Shown: positions 34,902 to 43,513, counted from the stretch's first letter. The stretch: 64,000 bases of DNA from Palsa-504 sp963835775 (GCA_963835775.1 CAWIHB010000016.1:53200-117199); one strand, 5' to 3'. The notes: generated by a model from the sequence alone, not told the origin. A program made the numbers and translations.

Positions 34902-35070
34902 CCGCGTGGCGCGGCCTGGCTCCTGCTGTTCGCGGTCCTGGTCGCGGTGTGGCCGGTCACCCTCGTCGCGATCCTCGGTTACCTGGCCGCGTCGGGCCGG
35001 GGCTGGCCTGCGGCCCGGCTGCGCCGCGCCGCCGCAGGCGCACTGGTCATCACCGCTGTTTACGCGGACG
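34902..35070 (+). pseudogene. Membrane-protein fragment, probably from a conjugative element
   Basis: A frame without a start reads AAWLLLFAVLVAVWPVTLVA then ILGYLAASGRGWPAARLRRA and ALVITAVYAD. This hydrophobic WPVTLV...GWP.ARL pattern recalls the N-terminal part of actinobacterial conjugative-element ATPase/membrane proteins, from memory. It joins the truncated darT on one side and runs into the 3' end of the Rieske gene on the other. I take it as the scar of a lost integrative element. Confidence 0.45.
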
Positions 35071-35071
35071 G

Positions 35072-35548
35072 TCAGGCCTGGACGATGGAGGTGCCCTGGA
35101 CTTCGATGCTGACCGGGGGCAGCGGCCGGGCCGCCGGGCCGTTGACGACCGCACCGGTGGCGATGGCGAACTTGCTGCCGTGGCAGGGGCAGTTGATGGT
35201 GCCGCCCGACACGGCGTCCACGATGCAGCCCTCGTGGGTGCAGACCGCGCTGAACGCCTTGAACGTGCCGGACTGCGGCTGGGTGATCACGATCTTCTGG
35301 GCGGTCAGGATGTCGCCGCCGCCCACGGGGACCTGGGAGGTCGTGGCCAGCACGGCGGGGCCGGCCGAGGACGCCGGGCCGGTCCCGGAGCTGGCGGCCG
35401 CCGAAGTGCTGCTCGGGGCGGGCGGGGGCCCGGCTATCCCGCTGTTGGAGTTGTAACGCGAGCATCCGGCCAGCGCGGCGGCGCACGCGGCGCCGACGCC
35501 GGCCAGGAGCGCGCGGCGGCGGGAGGCGGGGACGCTGGACTCGGTCAT
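35072..35548 (-). CDS. Rieske 2Fe-2S lipoprotein
   Basis: The 158-residue protein has a Tat-type signal (SRRRALLAGVGAACAAALAG) with lipobox Cys29, a Ser/Ala linker (about 40-70) and a Rieske domain with both cluster loops (CTHEGC and CPCHGS). It should be a folded, exported, lipid-anchored electron carrier. It follows the DUF6529 membrane protein by 11 bp, and the two probably form a redox pair passing electrons across the membrane. Confidence 0.92.
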   Translation of the reverse strand: MTESSVPASRRRALLAGVGAACAAALAGCSRYNSNSGIAGPPPAPSSTSAAASSGTGPASSAGPAVLATTSQVPVGGGDILTAQKIVITQPQSGTFKAFSAVCTHEGCIVDAVSGGTINCPCHGSKFAIATGAVVNGPAARPLPPVSIEVQGTSIVQA

Positions 35549-35559
35549 AACGGGGCTCC

Positions 35560-36144
35560 TCAGCGGTGCAGGCCGAAGGTGGAAAAGAACCAGAAGGCGG
35601 AGCTGAACCAGATGCCAATCAGGGCGAGGAACACCACCGCGCCCCAGAACGGCAGCACCCAGCTGCGCAGCCCTTGCTTGGGCAGGATCAGCATCTTAAC
35701 CGTGAACGCGCCGAAGAACGCGCAGCCCAGCACCGAGTGGATCAGGACCCGGGTGCTGTAAGACTGGAACCCCAGCGCGTACAGGCAGTGGATCGCGACC
35801 GGAACGGCCAGGATGAACGCCAGCCGGCCGGACCACCGGTGCAGGGTGCCGATCCACGACGGCGCGGTGACGCGCGGGACCTTTCCGTACATCACCAGGG
35901 CCGAGACCACCTGGACGATGGCGAAGAACGTGGCCCCGGTGGCCAGCCACGACTTGACGTAGCCCGGGCTGGAGAAGCCCGCGATGTTGACCGCCACCCC
36001 GGTGGGGTGATGCAGCCGCCCGTAGAGGCCGAGGGTCAGCGCGACGAGCCCGCCGATCAGGCAGGGCACGACCCATTTGAGCGCGCCCGAGCTGACCGGC
36101 TGGGATGGCAGCGGTGCGGACGTGCCCTGTTGTGCGGTCATCAT
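35560..36144 (-). CDS. DUF6529 membrane protein, cytochrome b561-like
   Basis: The 194-residue protein has five likely membrane helices. Conserved His residues in TLHRWSGRLAF, VAIHCLYALGF and LIHSVLGCAFF are placed as heme b ligands would be in b561-type cytochromes. Proteins of this kind are often encoded beside a Rieske protein, as here. A quinol- or ferredoxin-linked electron transfer role is inferred, not shown. Confidence 0.8.
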   Translation of the reverse strand: MMTAQQGTSAPLPSQPVSSGALKWVVPCLIGGLVALTLGLYGRLHHPTGVAVNIAGFSSPGYVKSWLATGATFFAIVQVVSALVMYGKVPRVTAPSWIGTLHRWSGRLAFILAVPVAIHCLYALGFQSYSTRVLIHSVLGCAFFGAFTVKMLILPKQGLRSWVLPFWGAVVFLALIGIWFSSAFWFFSTFGLHR

Positions 36145-36178
36145 GATCTCCGTTTAAGTGGCTAAGGGGTACGGCACA

Positions 36179-36916
36179 TCAGAATCCGCTGCCGCTGATT
36201 CCGCTGATCTGGGTGGCGTGCAGCACGGTGCCGTCGTAAGTGGCGGTACCCGCGGCCACGTCGAGCAGGGGCGCCGCGATCACCGTGGGCGCCGCGGCAT
36301 CGGGATTGAGCAGGATGGAGCCGATCTGGGTGCCGTCGGACATGACGATCCAGCCGGCCTTGACCGCGTTCCCGTGCACCATGCCGGTGGCTATGTACAG
36401 GCCGGCCGGGTTGTGCACCATGGGCAGCATCGAGACCTTGAAACTGGTGTCGTGGACGCTGACGGCCCCGCTCATCGTGCCGGTCGAGTTAAAGTCCAGG
36501 CTGAGCTGAGCGTTGTTCTTGCCGGTCAGGACCAGCTTCCCGCCGGACACGGTGCCCTGGAACCAGGACGCCACGGTCGGGCCGTTGCAGATGTAGGCGA
36601 TCGCCTTGTTGCCGTGGATCGCCACCGCGACGGACGCGTTCCCCTTCTCCGCCTTGCCCGCGAAGTTGACCGCGGTCGGCACGCTCGCGTACGTGGTCGA
36701 GGTCGCGGTGGGCGTGGGCGATGCCGCGGCTGAGGTCGCCACCGCGGGCGCCGACGATGACGCGGCGGTGCTGGCCGCTGGCGCCGACGTGGCGGGCGCG
36801 GAATAGCTCGTCGGCGACTTGGCCGGGTTGGGGTAGCTCACCATGTTGACGATCAGCAAGACGATGCCGAACACGGCACCCGTCAGCAACGTGAGCAGCG
36901 GCGTGTTGCGTTTCAT
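36179..36916 (-). CDS. Exported hypothetical protein, copy B of the paralogous pair
   Basis: The 245-residue protein has an N-terminal hydrophobic signal/anchor (about 8-28), a Ser/Ala/Pro/Thr linker and the same C-terminal domain as the protein at 32155: HGNKAIAYICNGPTVASWFQ, HDTSFKVSMLPMVHNPAGLY, GWIVMSDGTQIGSILLNP, ending GISGSGF. The linkers differ far more than the domains. Function unknown. It is divergent in position from the amine oxidase downstream of its duplicated promoter block. Confidence 0.8.
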   Translation of the reverse strand: MKRNTPLLTLLTGAVFGIVLLIVNMVSYPNPAKSPTSYSAPATSAPAASTAASSSAPAVATSAAASPTPTATSTTYASVPTAVNFAGKAEKGNASVAVAIHGNKAIAYICNGPTVASWFQGTVSGGKLVLTGKNNAQLSLDFNSTGTMSGAVSVHDTSFKVSMLPMVHNPAGLYIATGMVHGNAVKAGWIVMSDGTQIGSILLNPDAAAPTVIAAPLLDVAAGTATYDGTVLHATQISGISGSGF

Positions 36917-37190
36917 GTCCGTTCCTACGGAAACTAGAGCCCGCCGGGTTCAGTTCAGCCCGGCAGCACGTCAGATTTTTGCTGGTGTCGAGCGGGGCAC
37001 ACGCCGCGGCGCCTAGCCGGCCGCCCGGATCTGGCGCAGGGAACGCAGCGAACAAAGCTGGCAATGGCCTCGAATATGCCGATATCGGCGCAATACACGC
37101 ATGATTTCCACTCCCCCCACCCAGGCGCTCTGCGTCAGCCTGGCTGATGCTCAGACAGTACTAGAGATGACATCTCGGTTCTAGATGCCA
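36917..37190. repeat. Upstream region of exported protein B, copy of 32863-33030
   Basis: This block contains the same ordered motifs (CCACCCAGGCGCTCTG, AGCCTGGCTGATG, CAGACAGTACTAGAGATG) as the region before protein A. No gene is seen from 36917 to 37357; the rest holds a 13-bp tandem array just before the amine oxidase. Confidence 0.7.
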
Positions 37191-37267
37191 TTCTCGATAC
37201 CAGAGTGAACACCTCCCGCACCTGCCTGGAGGGCCCGCCCCGGTCCTGCGTATCGTCGGCGTAACGG

Positions 37268-37345
37268 CATCCACCACGGGCACCCACCACGGGCATCCAC
37301 CACGGGCATCCACCACGGGCATCCACCACGGGCATCCACCACGGG
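37268..37345. repeat. 13-bp tandem repeat, six copies
   Basis: Six units of CATCCACCACGGG, one with C for T, end 12 bases before the amine oxidase TTG start. Unlike the other arrays it lies at a 5' end, so copy number could alter the spacing of the promoter or ribosome-binding site. Confidence 0.95.
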
Positions 37346-37357
37346 GGGTTAGGCGCT

Positions 37358-39052
37358 TTGATCGTGAATGAACGCAGCCGCAGCGCACCCGGCGGGCCAG
37401 GGGGTCCAGGCCCGGTCACGATCTTCGGGCCCGACTTCCCGTTCCCGTTCGACGACTGGATCGCGCACCCGGCCGGCCTCGGCTCGATCCCGGCCGAACG
37501 CCACGGCGAGGAGGTGGCCGTGATCGGCGCGGGCATCTCCGGCCTGGTCGCCGCGTACGAGCTGATGAAGCTCGGGGTCAAGCCGGTGGTCTACGAGGCG
37601 TCGCAGATGGGCGGGCGGCTGCGGTCGCAGCCGTTCGAGGGGGCCGAGGGCGTGGTCGCGGAGCTCGGCGGGATGCGGTTCCCCGTATCGTCCACGTCCT
37701 TCTACCACTACGTGGACAAGCTGGGCCTGCAGACCAAGCCGTTCCCGAACCCGCTGACCGAAGCCGCCGGGAGCACGGTCGTCGACCTGGAGGGCGACAC
37801 GTACTACGCCAGTTCGCTCGGCGACCTGCCCCCGATGTTCCGCGAGGTAGCCGACGGGTGGGCGCAGGCGCTGGAAGAGGCGCGGTTCACCGACGTCCAG
37901 AACGCCATCCGGGCGCGGGACGTCGGGACGCTGAAGTCGCTGTGGAACGACCTGGTGCCCCGCTGGGACGACCGCACGTTCTACGACTTCGTGGCCAACT
38001 CCCAGGCGTTCTCGAAACTCTCGTTCCGGCACCGGGAGGTGTTCGGGCAGGTCGGGTTCGGCACCGGCGGCTGGGACTCGGACTTCCCCAACTCCATGCT
38101 GGAGATCTTCCGGGTGGTGATGACCAACTGCGACAGCGACCAGCGCCTGATCGTGGGCGGCGCGGAGCAGGTGCCGCGCGGGATCTGGCGCTGCCCGGCG
38201 CCGCGGCCCGCGCACTGGCCGGCCGGGACCTCGCTGGCCGCGCTGCACTCCGGCGCGCCGCGGCCCGGCGTGGCGCGGCTCGCCCGCGATCGCGCGGGCC
38301 TGATCGCGGTCACCGACGCCTGGGGCGATACCCGCCGGTATCCGGCCGTGCTGGTCACGTGCCAGGGCTGGCTGCTCACCACGCAGATCGAGTGCGAGGA
38401 GAGCCTGTTCTCGCAGAAGCTGTGGACGGCCCTGGACCGCACCCGCTACATGCAGTCGTCCAAGACCTTCGTGCTGGTCGACCGGCCGTTCTGGAAGGAC
38501 AAGGATCCCCGTACCGGCCGCGACGTCATGAGCATGACGCTGACCGACCGGCTGACCCGCGGCACGTACCTGTTCGACCACGGCGCGGGCCAGCCGGGCG
38601 TGATCTGCCTGACCTACTCCTGGATGAGCGACGCGCTGAAGATGCTGCCCGAGCCGGTCGACCGCCGGGTCAAGCTGGCTCTCGGCGCGCTGCGCAAGAT
38701 CTACCCGGACGTCGACATCGCCAGCCACATCATCGGCGACCCGATCACCGTGTCCTGGGAGGCCGACCGGCACTTCCTGGGCGCGTTCAAGGGCGCGCTG
38801 CCCGGGCACTACCGGTACAACCAGCGCATGTACGCCCACTTCGTGCAGGACGACCTGCCGGACGAGCAGCGCGGCATCTTCATCGCCGGCGACGACGTCT
38901 CCTGGACCCCGGCCTGGGTCGAGGGCGCGGTCCAGACCTCGCTGAACGCGGTCTGGGGCATCATGCATCACCTGGGCGGCCGGACCTACCCGGACAACCC
39001 GGGGCCCGGGGACGTGTTCGCCGACATCGCGCCGATCGCCCTGCCTGACTGA
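37358..39052 (+). CDS. Flavin monoamine oxidase-family protein (tryptophan 2-monooxygenase-like)
   Basis: The 564-residue FAD enzyme has an N-terminal extension (about 1-50, VTIFGPDFPFPFDDWI), the FAD fingerprint VAVIGAGISGLVAAYELMKLG, the GGRLRSQPF loop, VAELGGMRFP, and the C-terminal FAD site GIFIAGDDVSWTPAWVEGAVQTSLN. The N-terminal extension and the ELGGMRFP motif fit the tryptophan/phenylalanine 2-monooxygenase branch, which oxidatively decarboxylates aromatic amino acids to amides. The start is TTG or a GTG two codons on. The stop lies in a tandem array. Confidence 0.85.
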   Translation: MIVNERSRSAPGGPGGPGPVTIFGPDFPFPFDDWIAHPAGLGSIPAERHGEEVAVIGAGISGLVAAYELMKLGVKPVVYEASQMGGRLRSQPFEGAEGVVAELGGMRFPVSSTSFYHYVDKLGLQTKPFPNPLTEAAGSTVVDLEGDTYYASSLGDLPPMFREVADGWAQALEEARFTDVQNAIRARDVGTLKSLWNDLVPRWDDRTFYDFVANSQAFSKLSFRHREVFGQVGFGTGGWDSDFPNSMLEIFRVVMTNCDSDQRLIVGGAEQVPRGIWRCPAPRPAHWPAGTSLAALHSGAPRPGVARLARDRAGLIAVTDAWGDTRRYPAVLVTCQGWLLTTQIECEESLFSQKLWTALDRTRYMQSSKTFVLVDRPFWKDKDPRTGRDVMSMTLTDRLTRGTYLFDHGAGQPGVICLTYSWMSDALKMLPEPVDRRVKLALGALRKIYPDVDIASHIIGDPITVSWEADRHFLGAFKGALPGHYRYNQRMYAHFVQDDLPDEQRGIFIAGDDVSWTPAWVEGAVQTSLNAVWGIMHHLGGRTYPDNPGPGDVFADIAPIALPD

Positions 39053-39113
39053 GCTGCCCGACTGAGCTGCCCGACTGAGCGAGCGGGCCGACTGAGCGAG
39101 CGGGCCGACTGAG
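39041..39113. repeat. Composite tandem repeat over the amine oxidase stop codon
   Basis: Three units of CTGCC(T/C)GACTGAG are followed by two units of CGAGCGGGCCGACTGAG. The amine oxidase TGA lies in the first unit, and the array ends 5 bases before the stop of the convergent GlcG-like gene. Confidence 0.9.
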
Positions 39114-39118
39114 CCGGG

Positions 39119-39547
39119 TCAGAAGGCGGCCAGGGCCGACAGGCCGGCCTGGGCCACCTCCATGTCCTGGGTCCAGTGGCCGCCGCTGACGCCGATCCCG
39201 CCGACCACGGCGTCGCCGACCTTGATCGGGTAGCCGCCGCCGAACACCACCAGCCGCTCGATCCCGGTGGCCGCGCCCATGGCCAGCGGCGGGTCGTCCT
39301 TGACGAAGTCGTGCCACGCATCGGTGGCCAGGCCGAAGCCGGCCGCCGTGTAGGCCTTGTCCTGGGCCACCTGGACCGACAGCAGGGGCGCGCCGTCCAT
39401 GCGGCTGAACGCCTTCAGCACCCCGCTGTCGTCCGCGATGGCGATCACGAAGGGAATGCCCATCTCGGCCGCCTTGTGCTCGGCCGCCACGATCATGGCC
39501 CGGGCCAGTTCCGTGGTCACGCTGGGCCGCTCAAATGTCGCTGCCAT
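39119..39547 (-). CDS. GlcG/HbpS-family heme-degrading/binding protein
   Basis: The ATG at 39547 has GGAGG before it and gives 142 residues, the usual length. The family core is visible in ARAMIVAAEHKAAEMGIPFV, IADDSGVLKAFSRMDGA, AQDKAYTAAGF and GGGYPIKVGDAVVGGIGVSGG. Members form octamers; HbpS binds heme and others are encoded with catabolic enzymes. It overlaps the next gene by 17 bp on the same strand, suggesting a joint catabolic role. Confidence 0.88.
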   Translation of the reverse strand: MAATFERPSVTTELARAMIVAAEHKAAEMGIPFVIAIADDSGVLKAFSRMDGAPLLSVQVAQDKAYTAAGFGLATDAWHDFVKDDPPLAMGAATGIERLVVFGGGYPIKVGDAVVGGIGVSGGHWTQDMEVAQAGLSALAAF

Positions 39548-40520
39548 CCGTACCTCCGCTCCCCGGCCCCGGCGCATCGGCCTTGACGGCGTACCGCTGT
39601 TCGGCCTCGCGCACCTGGGGCAGCCCAATGAAATCGACGAACTCCGCGAACGTCGGCAACTCGCTCATCGCCCCGGCGGGCGTGCCCGCCCGGGCGATTT
39701 CATGCAGTATCCGCCGCATGGCCGCGGTCGCGGCCAGCAGGGTGCTGATCGGGAAGATGATGATCCGGTAGCCGAGCTCCCGCACCCGTTCCAGGCTGAT
39801 CGGCGGGGTCTTGCCGCCCTCGGCCCAGTTGAACAGCAACGGCACGCCGGGCAAGGCCCGTACCGCCGCCTCGGCCTCCGCCTCGCTGGTCAGCGCCTCG
39901 ATGAACAGCACGTCGGCCCCGGCGTCGCGGTACATCCGGCCGCGCTCCAGGGCGGCATCCAGGCCCGCCACGGCCCGGGCGTCGGTCCGGGCGATGATCA
40001 CGAAGTCGGGCTGGGCCCGGGCTTCGACCGCCGCCCGGACCTTCTCGGCCATCTCCTCGGCCGGGATGACCAGCTTGCCCTCCATGTGCCCGCACTTCTT
40101 CGGGGCCACCTGGTCCTCGATGTGGATCCCGGCCACCCCGGCCGCCTCGTAGGCCGCGACCGTGCGGATCACGTTCAGCGGGTTGCCGTAGCCGGTGTCC
40201 GCGTCGGCGATGACCGGGACATCCACGCAGTCCGCGATCCGCCCGGCGTTGCCCGCCATCTCGGTCATGGTCAGCAGGCCCACGTCCGGCCGCCCGATGA
40301 GGGCCGCCGAGGTCCCGAACCCGGTCATGTACACGGCCGGGAACCCGGCCTCCTCGACCAGCCGGGCCGACAGCGGATCGAACGCACCCGGCGCCACGAT
40401 GGTCTGGCCGGACTCCAGCAGGGCCCGCAGCCGGGCCGGGCCGCCGGGCCGGCGGGTCAGCCGGGCCGTCACCGGCCGCCCCACGCCGGCGTACGTTGAC
40501 AGGCATCCCACCGCGCACAT
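39531..40520 (-). CDS. Isocitrate lyase/PEP mutase-superfamily lyase
   Basis: The TIM-barrel enzyme shows GAFDPLSARLVEEAGFPAVY, the metal-binding VIADADTGYGNPLNV, IHIEDQVAPKKCGHMEGK with the catalytic-loop KKCGH, and ARTDARAV. This is the methylisocitrate lyase / oxaloacetate decarboxylase / carboxy-PEP mutase group. The loop KKCGH is typical of C-C lyases such as methylisocitrate lyase rather than P-C forming mutases. I used the ATG at 40520 (329 residues); GTG codons at 40484 or 40472 are alternatives. The GTG at 40565 lies inside a hairpin. Confidence 0.85.
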   Translation of the reverse strand: MCAVGCLSTYAGVGRPVTARLTRRPGGPARLRALLESGQTIVAPGAFDPLSARLVEEAGFPAVYMTGFGTSAALIGRPDVGLLTMTEMAGNAGRIADCVDVPVIADADTGYGNPLNVIRTVAAYEAAGVAGIHIEDQVAPKKCGHMEGKLVIPAEEMAEKVRAAVEARAQPDFVIIARTDARAVAGLDAALERGRMYRDAGADVLFIEALTSEAEAEAAVRALPGVPLLFNWAEGGKTPPISLERVRELGYRIIIFPISTLLAATAAMRRILHEIARAGTPAGAMSELPTFAEFVDFIGLPQVREAEQRYAVKADAPGPGSGGTDGSDI

Positions 40521-40561
40521 GTGGCCACGGCTGCACTCTAAGCCTTTGGGTACCGGCCGCA

Positions 40562-40610
40562 CCACGGACCGTTCGGCGGAAAGATCTTTATTTATCCGAA
40601 CGGGCCGTGG
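40562..40610. terminator. Strong hairpin, best copy of the dispersed element
   Basis: CCACGGACCGTTCGG and CCGAACGGGCCGTGG pair over 15 bp with one mismatch around a 19-base AT-rich loop. It lies between the LCP gene's stop and the lyase start, both on the reverse strand, so it could end LCP transcription. Confidence 0.75.
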
Positions 40611-40619
40611 CTATGCGCC

Positions 40620-41786
40620 TCAGCCGACCTTGGTCCCGGTCAGCAGGCCGGCGGGCACGGGCTGGCCGTTCTTGAGCGCGTTGAACAGCTGCAGGGCCTG
40701 GCTCTGGTTCCACAGCACCGTGTCGCCGGCGCTGGTGTAGTAGTTGGAGTTGGCGATCGGGACGGTGCCGGTCTGCGGGTTGCGCAGCGCCAGTGCGGCC
40801 TGGACCAGGTCGTACAGGTGCGTGCCCTGGTCCACGGAGATCGAGCTGGCGGCGGCCGAGCCGAACGGCAGGGCGGTGAACGGGTTGAGGAACACGCCGG
40901 GGCTGGTCGCCTTGTCCAGCAGCGCCTTGAGGAACGCCCGCTGGTCCTCGATCCGCTGCAGGTCCTCGTCGGCGAACGAATGCCGGTCCCGGACGAAGGC
41001 CAGGGCCTGGGTGCCGTTCAGGTTCTGGCAGCCGGCCTTGAGGTTGACGCCTGAGTCGCTGTCGTGCAGCGCGGTGGGCAGGCAGATGTACACCCCGCCG
41101 ACCTGGTTCACCACGCTGACCAGCCCGCCGAACCCGATGCCCATGTAGTGGTCGATATGCAGGCCGGTGACGTTCTGCACGGTCTGGGCCAGCAGCGTCG
41201 GGCCGCCGAAGGCCAGCGCCGCGTTGATCTTGTTCTTGCCGTGGCCGGGGATCGGCACGTAGGAGTCACGCGGGATGCTGATCAGCACCGGTGTTCCGGT
41301 GCCCATGTGCAGCAGCATCAGCGAGTCGGAGTCGGACGTGCCGAAGTCGAAGCCGACGTGCAGGTTGACGATCTGCTGGGTGGACAGGCCCTGGCGGGAG
41401 TCCGAGCCGACGATCAGCCAGTTCTGGCCGGCCGAGGTCCCGGCGAAGGCCGGCAGCGCGACCGACCGGTTCAGCTTGCCGTCCAGCCAGAAGTACGAAC
41501 CCACCGTCCCGGCGATCAGGACCACCACCACGATGGCCACGATCAGCGCGATCCGCCGCCCGTGGCGGCCCGGCTGGCCCCAGAACCGCCACCGGCGCCC
41601 GCCGGTCCGCGGCGGCGGGCCCGGCTGGCCGCGGCCCGGCTGGCCGCGGCCCGGCACCGAAACCGGCGGCTGGGCGGGCCAGGCGGACCGGCCCGCATTA
41701 GCCATCGTCGGTCCCGGCTCGCCGGGCTGGTGCGGTCCGCGCGACCGGGGCTCGTCCCGGTACCACCCCTCAGGCCAATCGCTCAT
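40620..41786 (-). CDS. LytR-CpsA-Psr (LCP) family glycopolymer ligase
   Basis: The 388-residue protein has a Pro/Gly/Arg-rich cytoplasmic part (about 1-75), one membrane helix (about 79-102) and an extracellular LCP domain. The LCP motifs are NWLIVGSDSRQG, SDSLMLLHMGTGTPVLISIPRDSYVPIPGHG, the KINAALAFGG block and ALAFVRDRHSFADEDLQRIEDQ with the pyrophosphate-binding Arg/Asp residues. LCP proteins move glycopolymers from lipid carriers to peptidoglycan. The sequence continues past the core to the C-terminus without a second known domain. Confidence 0.92.
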   Translation of the reverse strand: MSDWPEGWYRDEPRSRGPHQPGEPGPTMANAGRSAWPAQPPVSVPGRGQPGRGQPGPPPRTGGRRWRFWGQPGRHGRRIALIVAIVVVVLIAGTVGSYFWLDGKLNRSVALPAFAGTSAGQNWLIVGSDSRQGLSTQQIVNLHVGFDFGTSDSDSLMLLHMGTGTPVLISIPRDSYVPIPGHGKNKINAALAFGGPTLLAQTVQNVTGLHIDHYMGIGFGGLVSVVNQVGGVYICLPTALHDSDSGVNLKAGCQNLNGTQALAFVRDRHSFADEDLQRIEDQRAFLKALLDKATSPGVFLNPFTALPFGSAAASSISVDQGTHLYDLVQAALALRNPQTGTVPIANSNYYTSAGDTVLWNQSQALQLFNALKNGQPVPAGLLTGTKVG

Positions 41787-41870
41787 GATCCGGCACCTTC
41801 ATGTTCTGCTGATGACGCCCCGGCATTCACGATAACGAGCGCCGCGCACCGCTCGCGCCATGTCGCCCGG

Positions 41871-41921
41871 TTCGGTGCTGGCCAGGATTCGGTGCTGGCC
41901 AGGATTCGGTGCTAGCCAGGA
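41871..41921. repeat. 17-bp tandem repeat, three copies
   Basis: Three units of TTCGGTGCTGGCCAGGA, one with A for G, end 8 bases from the stop codon of the reverse-strand methyltransferase gene. Confidence 0.9.
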
Positions 41922-41929
41922 TTCAGGGG

Positions 41930-42658
41930 TCAGCTGGTGCGCTGGGTGATGAAGACGAACTCGCGGCCGGGACGGTCGGGGGCGTCCCGCACGTCCAGCA
42001 CCCGGTAACCGTGGGCGGCCAGGCTGTGCTCCAGTTCCTCGCGGCCGCGGAACCGCAGCGTGGAGTCCGAGGTGATGACCGTGCCGTCGGCCAGGAAGGT
42101 GTAGGTGTAGCGGAACGAAACCAGCGGCAGGTCCACCATGGTGACCTGGCGGCGCTGCTCGACCGGGCCGCTGCCCGGGACGTCGCAGGTGACCGGGCCG
42201 GGCTCGGCCGCCCACTCCTCCCAGGCCCGGCGGGCGGGACGCCGGGTCTCGAACACCAGGTACCCGCCGGGACGCAGAGCGGCCCGGACCGCCTGCAGGA
42301 CCTGCGCCCAGTCGTCGTCGGTGACGAAGACCTGGGCCACGTTCCCGGTCATCACGGCCAGGTCGGCTCCGGCCGGCGGCAGCCCGGTCGCGCCGGCCTG
42401 GATCCAGGTGACGGCGGCGGCGCCGTCCTTGGCCCGGGCCACCTCGAGCGAGGCCGCGGCCGGGTCGGCGGCGGTGACCTTGCGGCCGGTGGCGGCCAGG
42501 AGCAGGGCCAGGCAGCCGGTGCCGCAGCCGACGTCGAGCACCCGGTCCGCGCCGAGTTCGCCGGCGATAGCCAGGTAGGCGGGCAGGTCATCACGCGGCC
42601 CGTCGAAGGCGTCGTAGACCTGGGCCAGGCGAGGGTGGGCGAAGATCGCGTCGGGCAC
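41930..42658 (-). CDS. Class I SAM-dependent methyltransferase
   Basis: The 242-residue protein has motif I VLDVGCGTGCLALLLAATG, the acidic VTAADPAAASLEVAR, ADLAVMTGNVAQVFVTDDDW and RPGGYLVFETRRPARRAW. The N-terminal YDAFDGPRDDLPAYLAIAGE helix and a C-terminal beta-rich part (TVITSDSTLRFRGREELEHSL) match small-molecule methyltransferases of the DUF-type close to Methyltransf_25. The substrate is unknown. Confidence 0.88.
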   Translation of the reverse strand: MPDAIFAHPRLAQVYDAFDGPRDDLPAYLAIAGELGADRVLDVGCGTGCLALLLAATGRKVTAADPAAASLEVARAKDGAAAVTWIQAGATGLPPAGADLAVMTGNVAQVFVTDDDWAQVLQAVRAALRPGGYLVFETRRPARRAWEEWAAEPGPVTCDVPGSGPVEQRRQVTMVDLPLVSFRYTYTFLADGTVITSDSTLRFRGREELEHSLAAHGYRVLDVRDAPDRPGREFVFITQRTS

Positions 42659-42684
42659 GCTGCGACCATACCGTTCCTATTGAG

Positions 42685-43513
42685 CTAGCAGGAGATAGTC
42701 CTGGCTGGCCGGCGCCCCGGACGGTCCTGGGCTGCCTGGTTGCCTGCCATGATCCGGTGAGGCCGGCCGGTCTTGCTGCCGGGCGGATGCCGGGGACCTC
42801 TTGAGGTGGCAGGGTTCCTGGGTGCGGGCCTGGATGCCGGGGATGTCCTGGGTCGCGCCTGGGCTGGCCGTGCCGCCTCCTCCGGGGCGGGCTGGTTCCC
42901 TGTCGCGCGGCGCCTGGCCCGGTGCCCGAGCCCGCGTCGCCCGGTCACCAGCGCTGCCGCGTGATGGCCGGTCGCCTTCGGGTGATGCTCCCGCAGCGGG
43001 GCGAGCCAGTGCTCAGCCCCCCACCGGGAGGTGTAAGCAGGGTCAACGACGACGACTGCCAGGCCGGCGTTGGCGGCCATCTGTACCAGGCGGCCGCGGA
43101 ACCGGGCGGTTGGGATGCCGGAGACCGCCCGCCGGAATCCGCGTCCCCGCCTGCCGCGCGAGGGCCGGCTGCCGTGACGCTCGCGTCCCTCGGACCGGGC
43201 CTCGGCGAAGTCCAGGTCCTCGATCACGATCGCCCGCGCGCCATGCTGTCCCGCCGTGGCGATGAGGCCGCTGATGGCAGCCCGCAGCCGTCCGTCGCGG
43301 GCAGTGGCGGGCAGCCCGGCCAGGTGGCCGGGGTTCCAGCCGGCCCTGCGCGCACCGGGCGGCCAGGTCACGGCCAGCCAGCATCCCCAGATGCGCCCCG
43401 ACGGCACGCAGCACACTCTCATCGGCGGGCGAGACGCGCAGCCGGGCCCGCACCCTGGCCCCGGCCGGGGCAGCCGCCACGAACGGAGCGACGATCTCCC
43501 GCAACCCCCTCAC
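42685..43513 (-). pseudogene. TnpB-like (IS605 OrfB-related) gene with large internal deletion
   Basis: The N-terminal frame (from 43513: GARVRARLRVSPADESVLRA, VGAHLGMLAGRDLAARC) and the C-terminal frame (NPGHLAGLPATARDGRLRAA, ARAIVIEDLDFAEARSEG, IPTARFRGRLVQMAANAG, VVVDPAYTSRWGAEHWLAPL) meet at about 43330-43350 in different frames. The middle, about 250 residues with the first RuvC Asp, is gone. The RuvC-II Glu (IEDLDF) and RuvC-III Asp (DPAYTSRWG) remain. A whole relative would be an RNA-guided nuclease-like protein. The AT-rich flank at 43540-43600 may be the old element end. It cannot be active. Confidence 0.75.
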
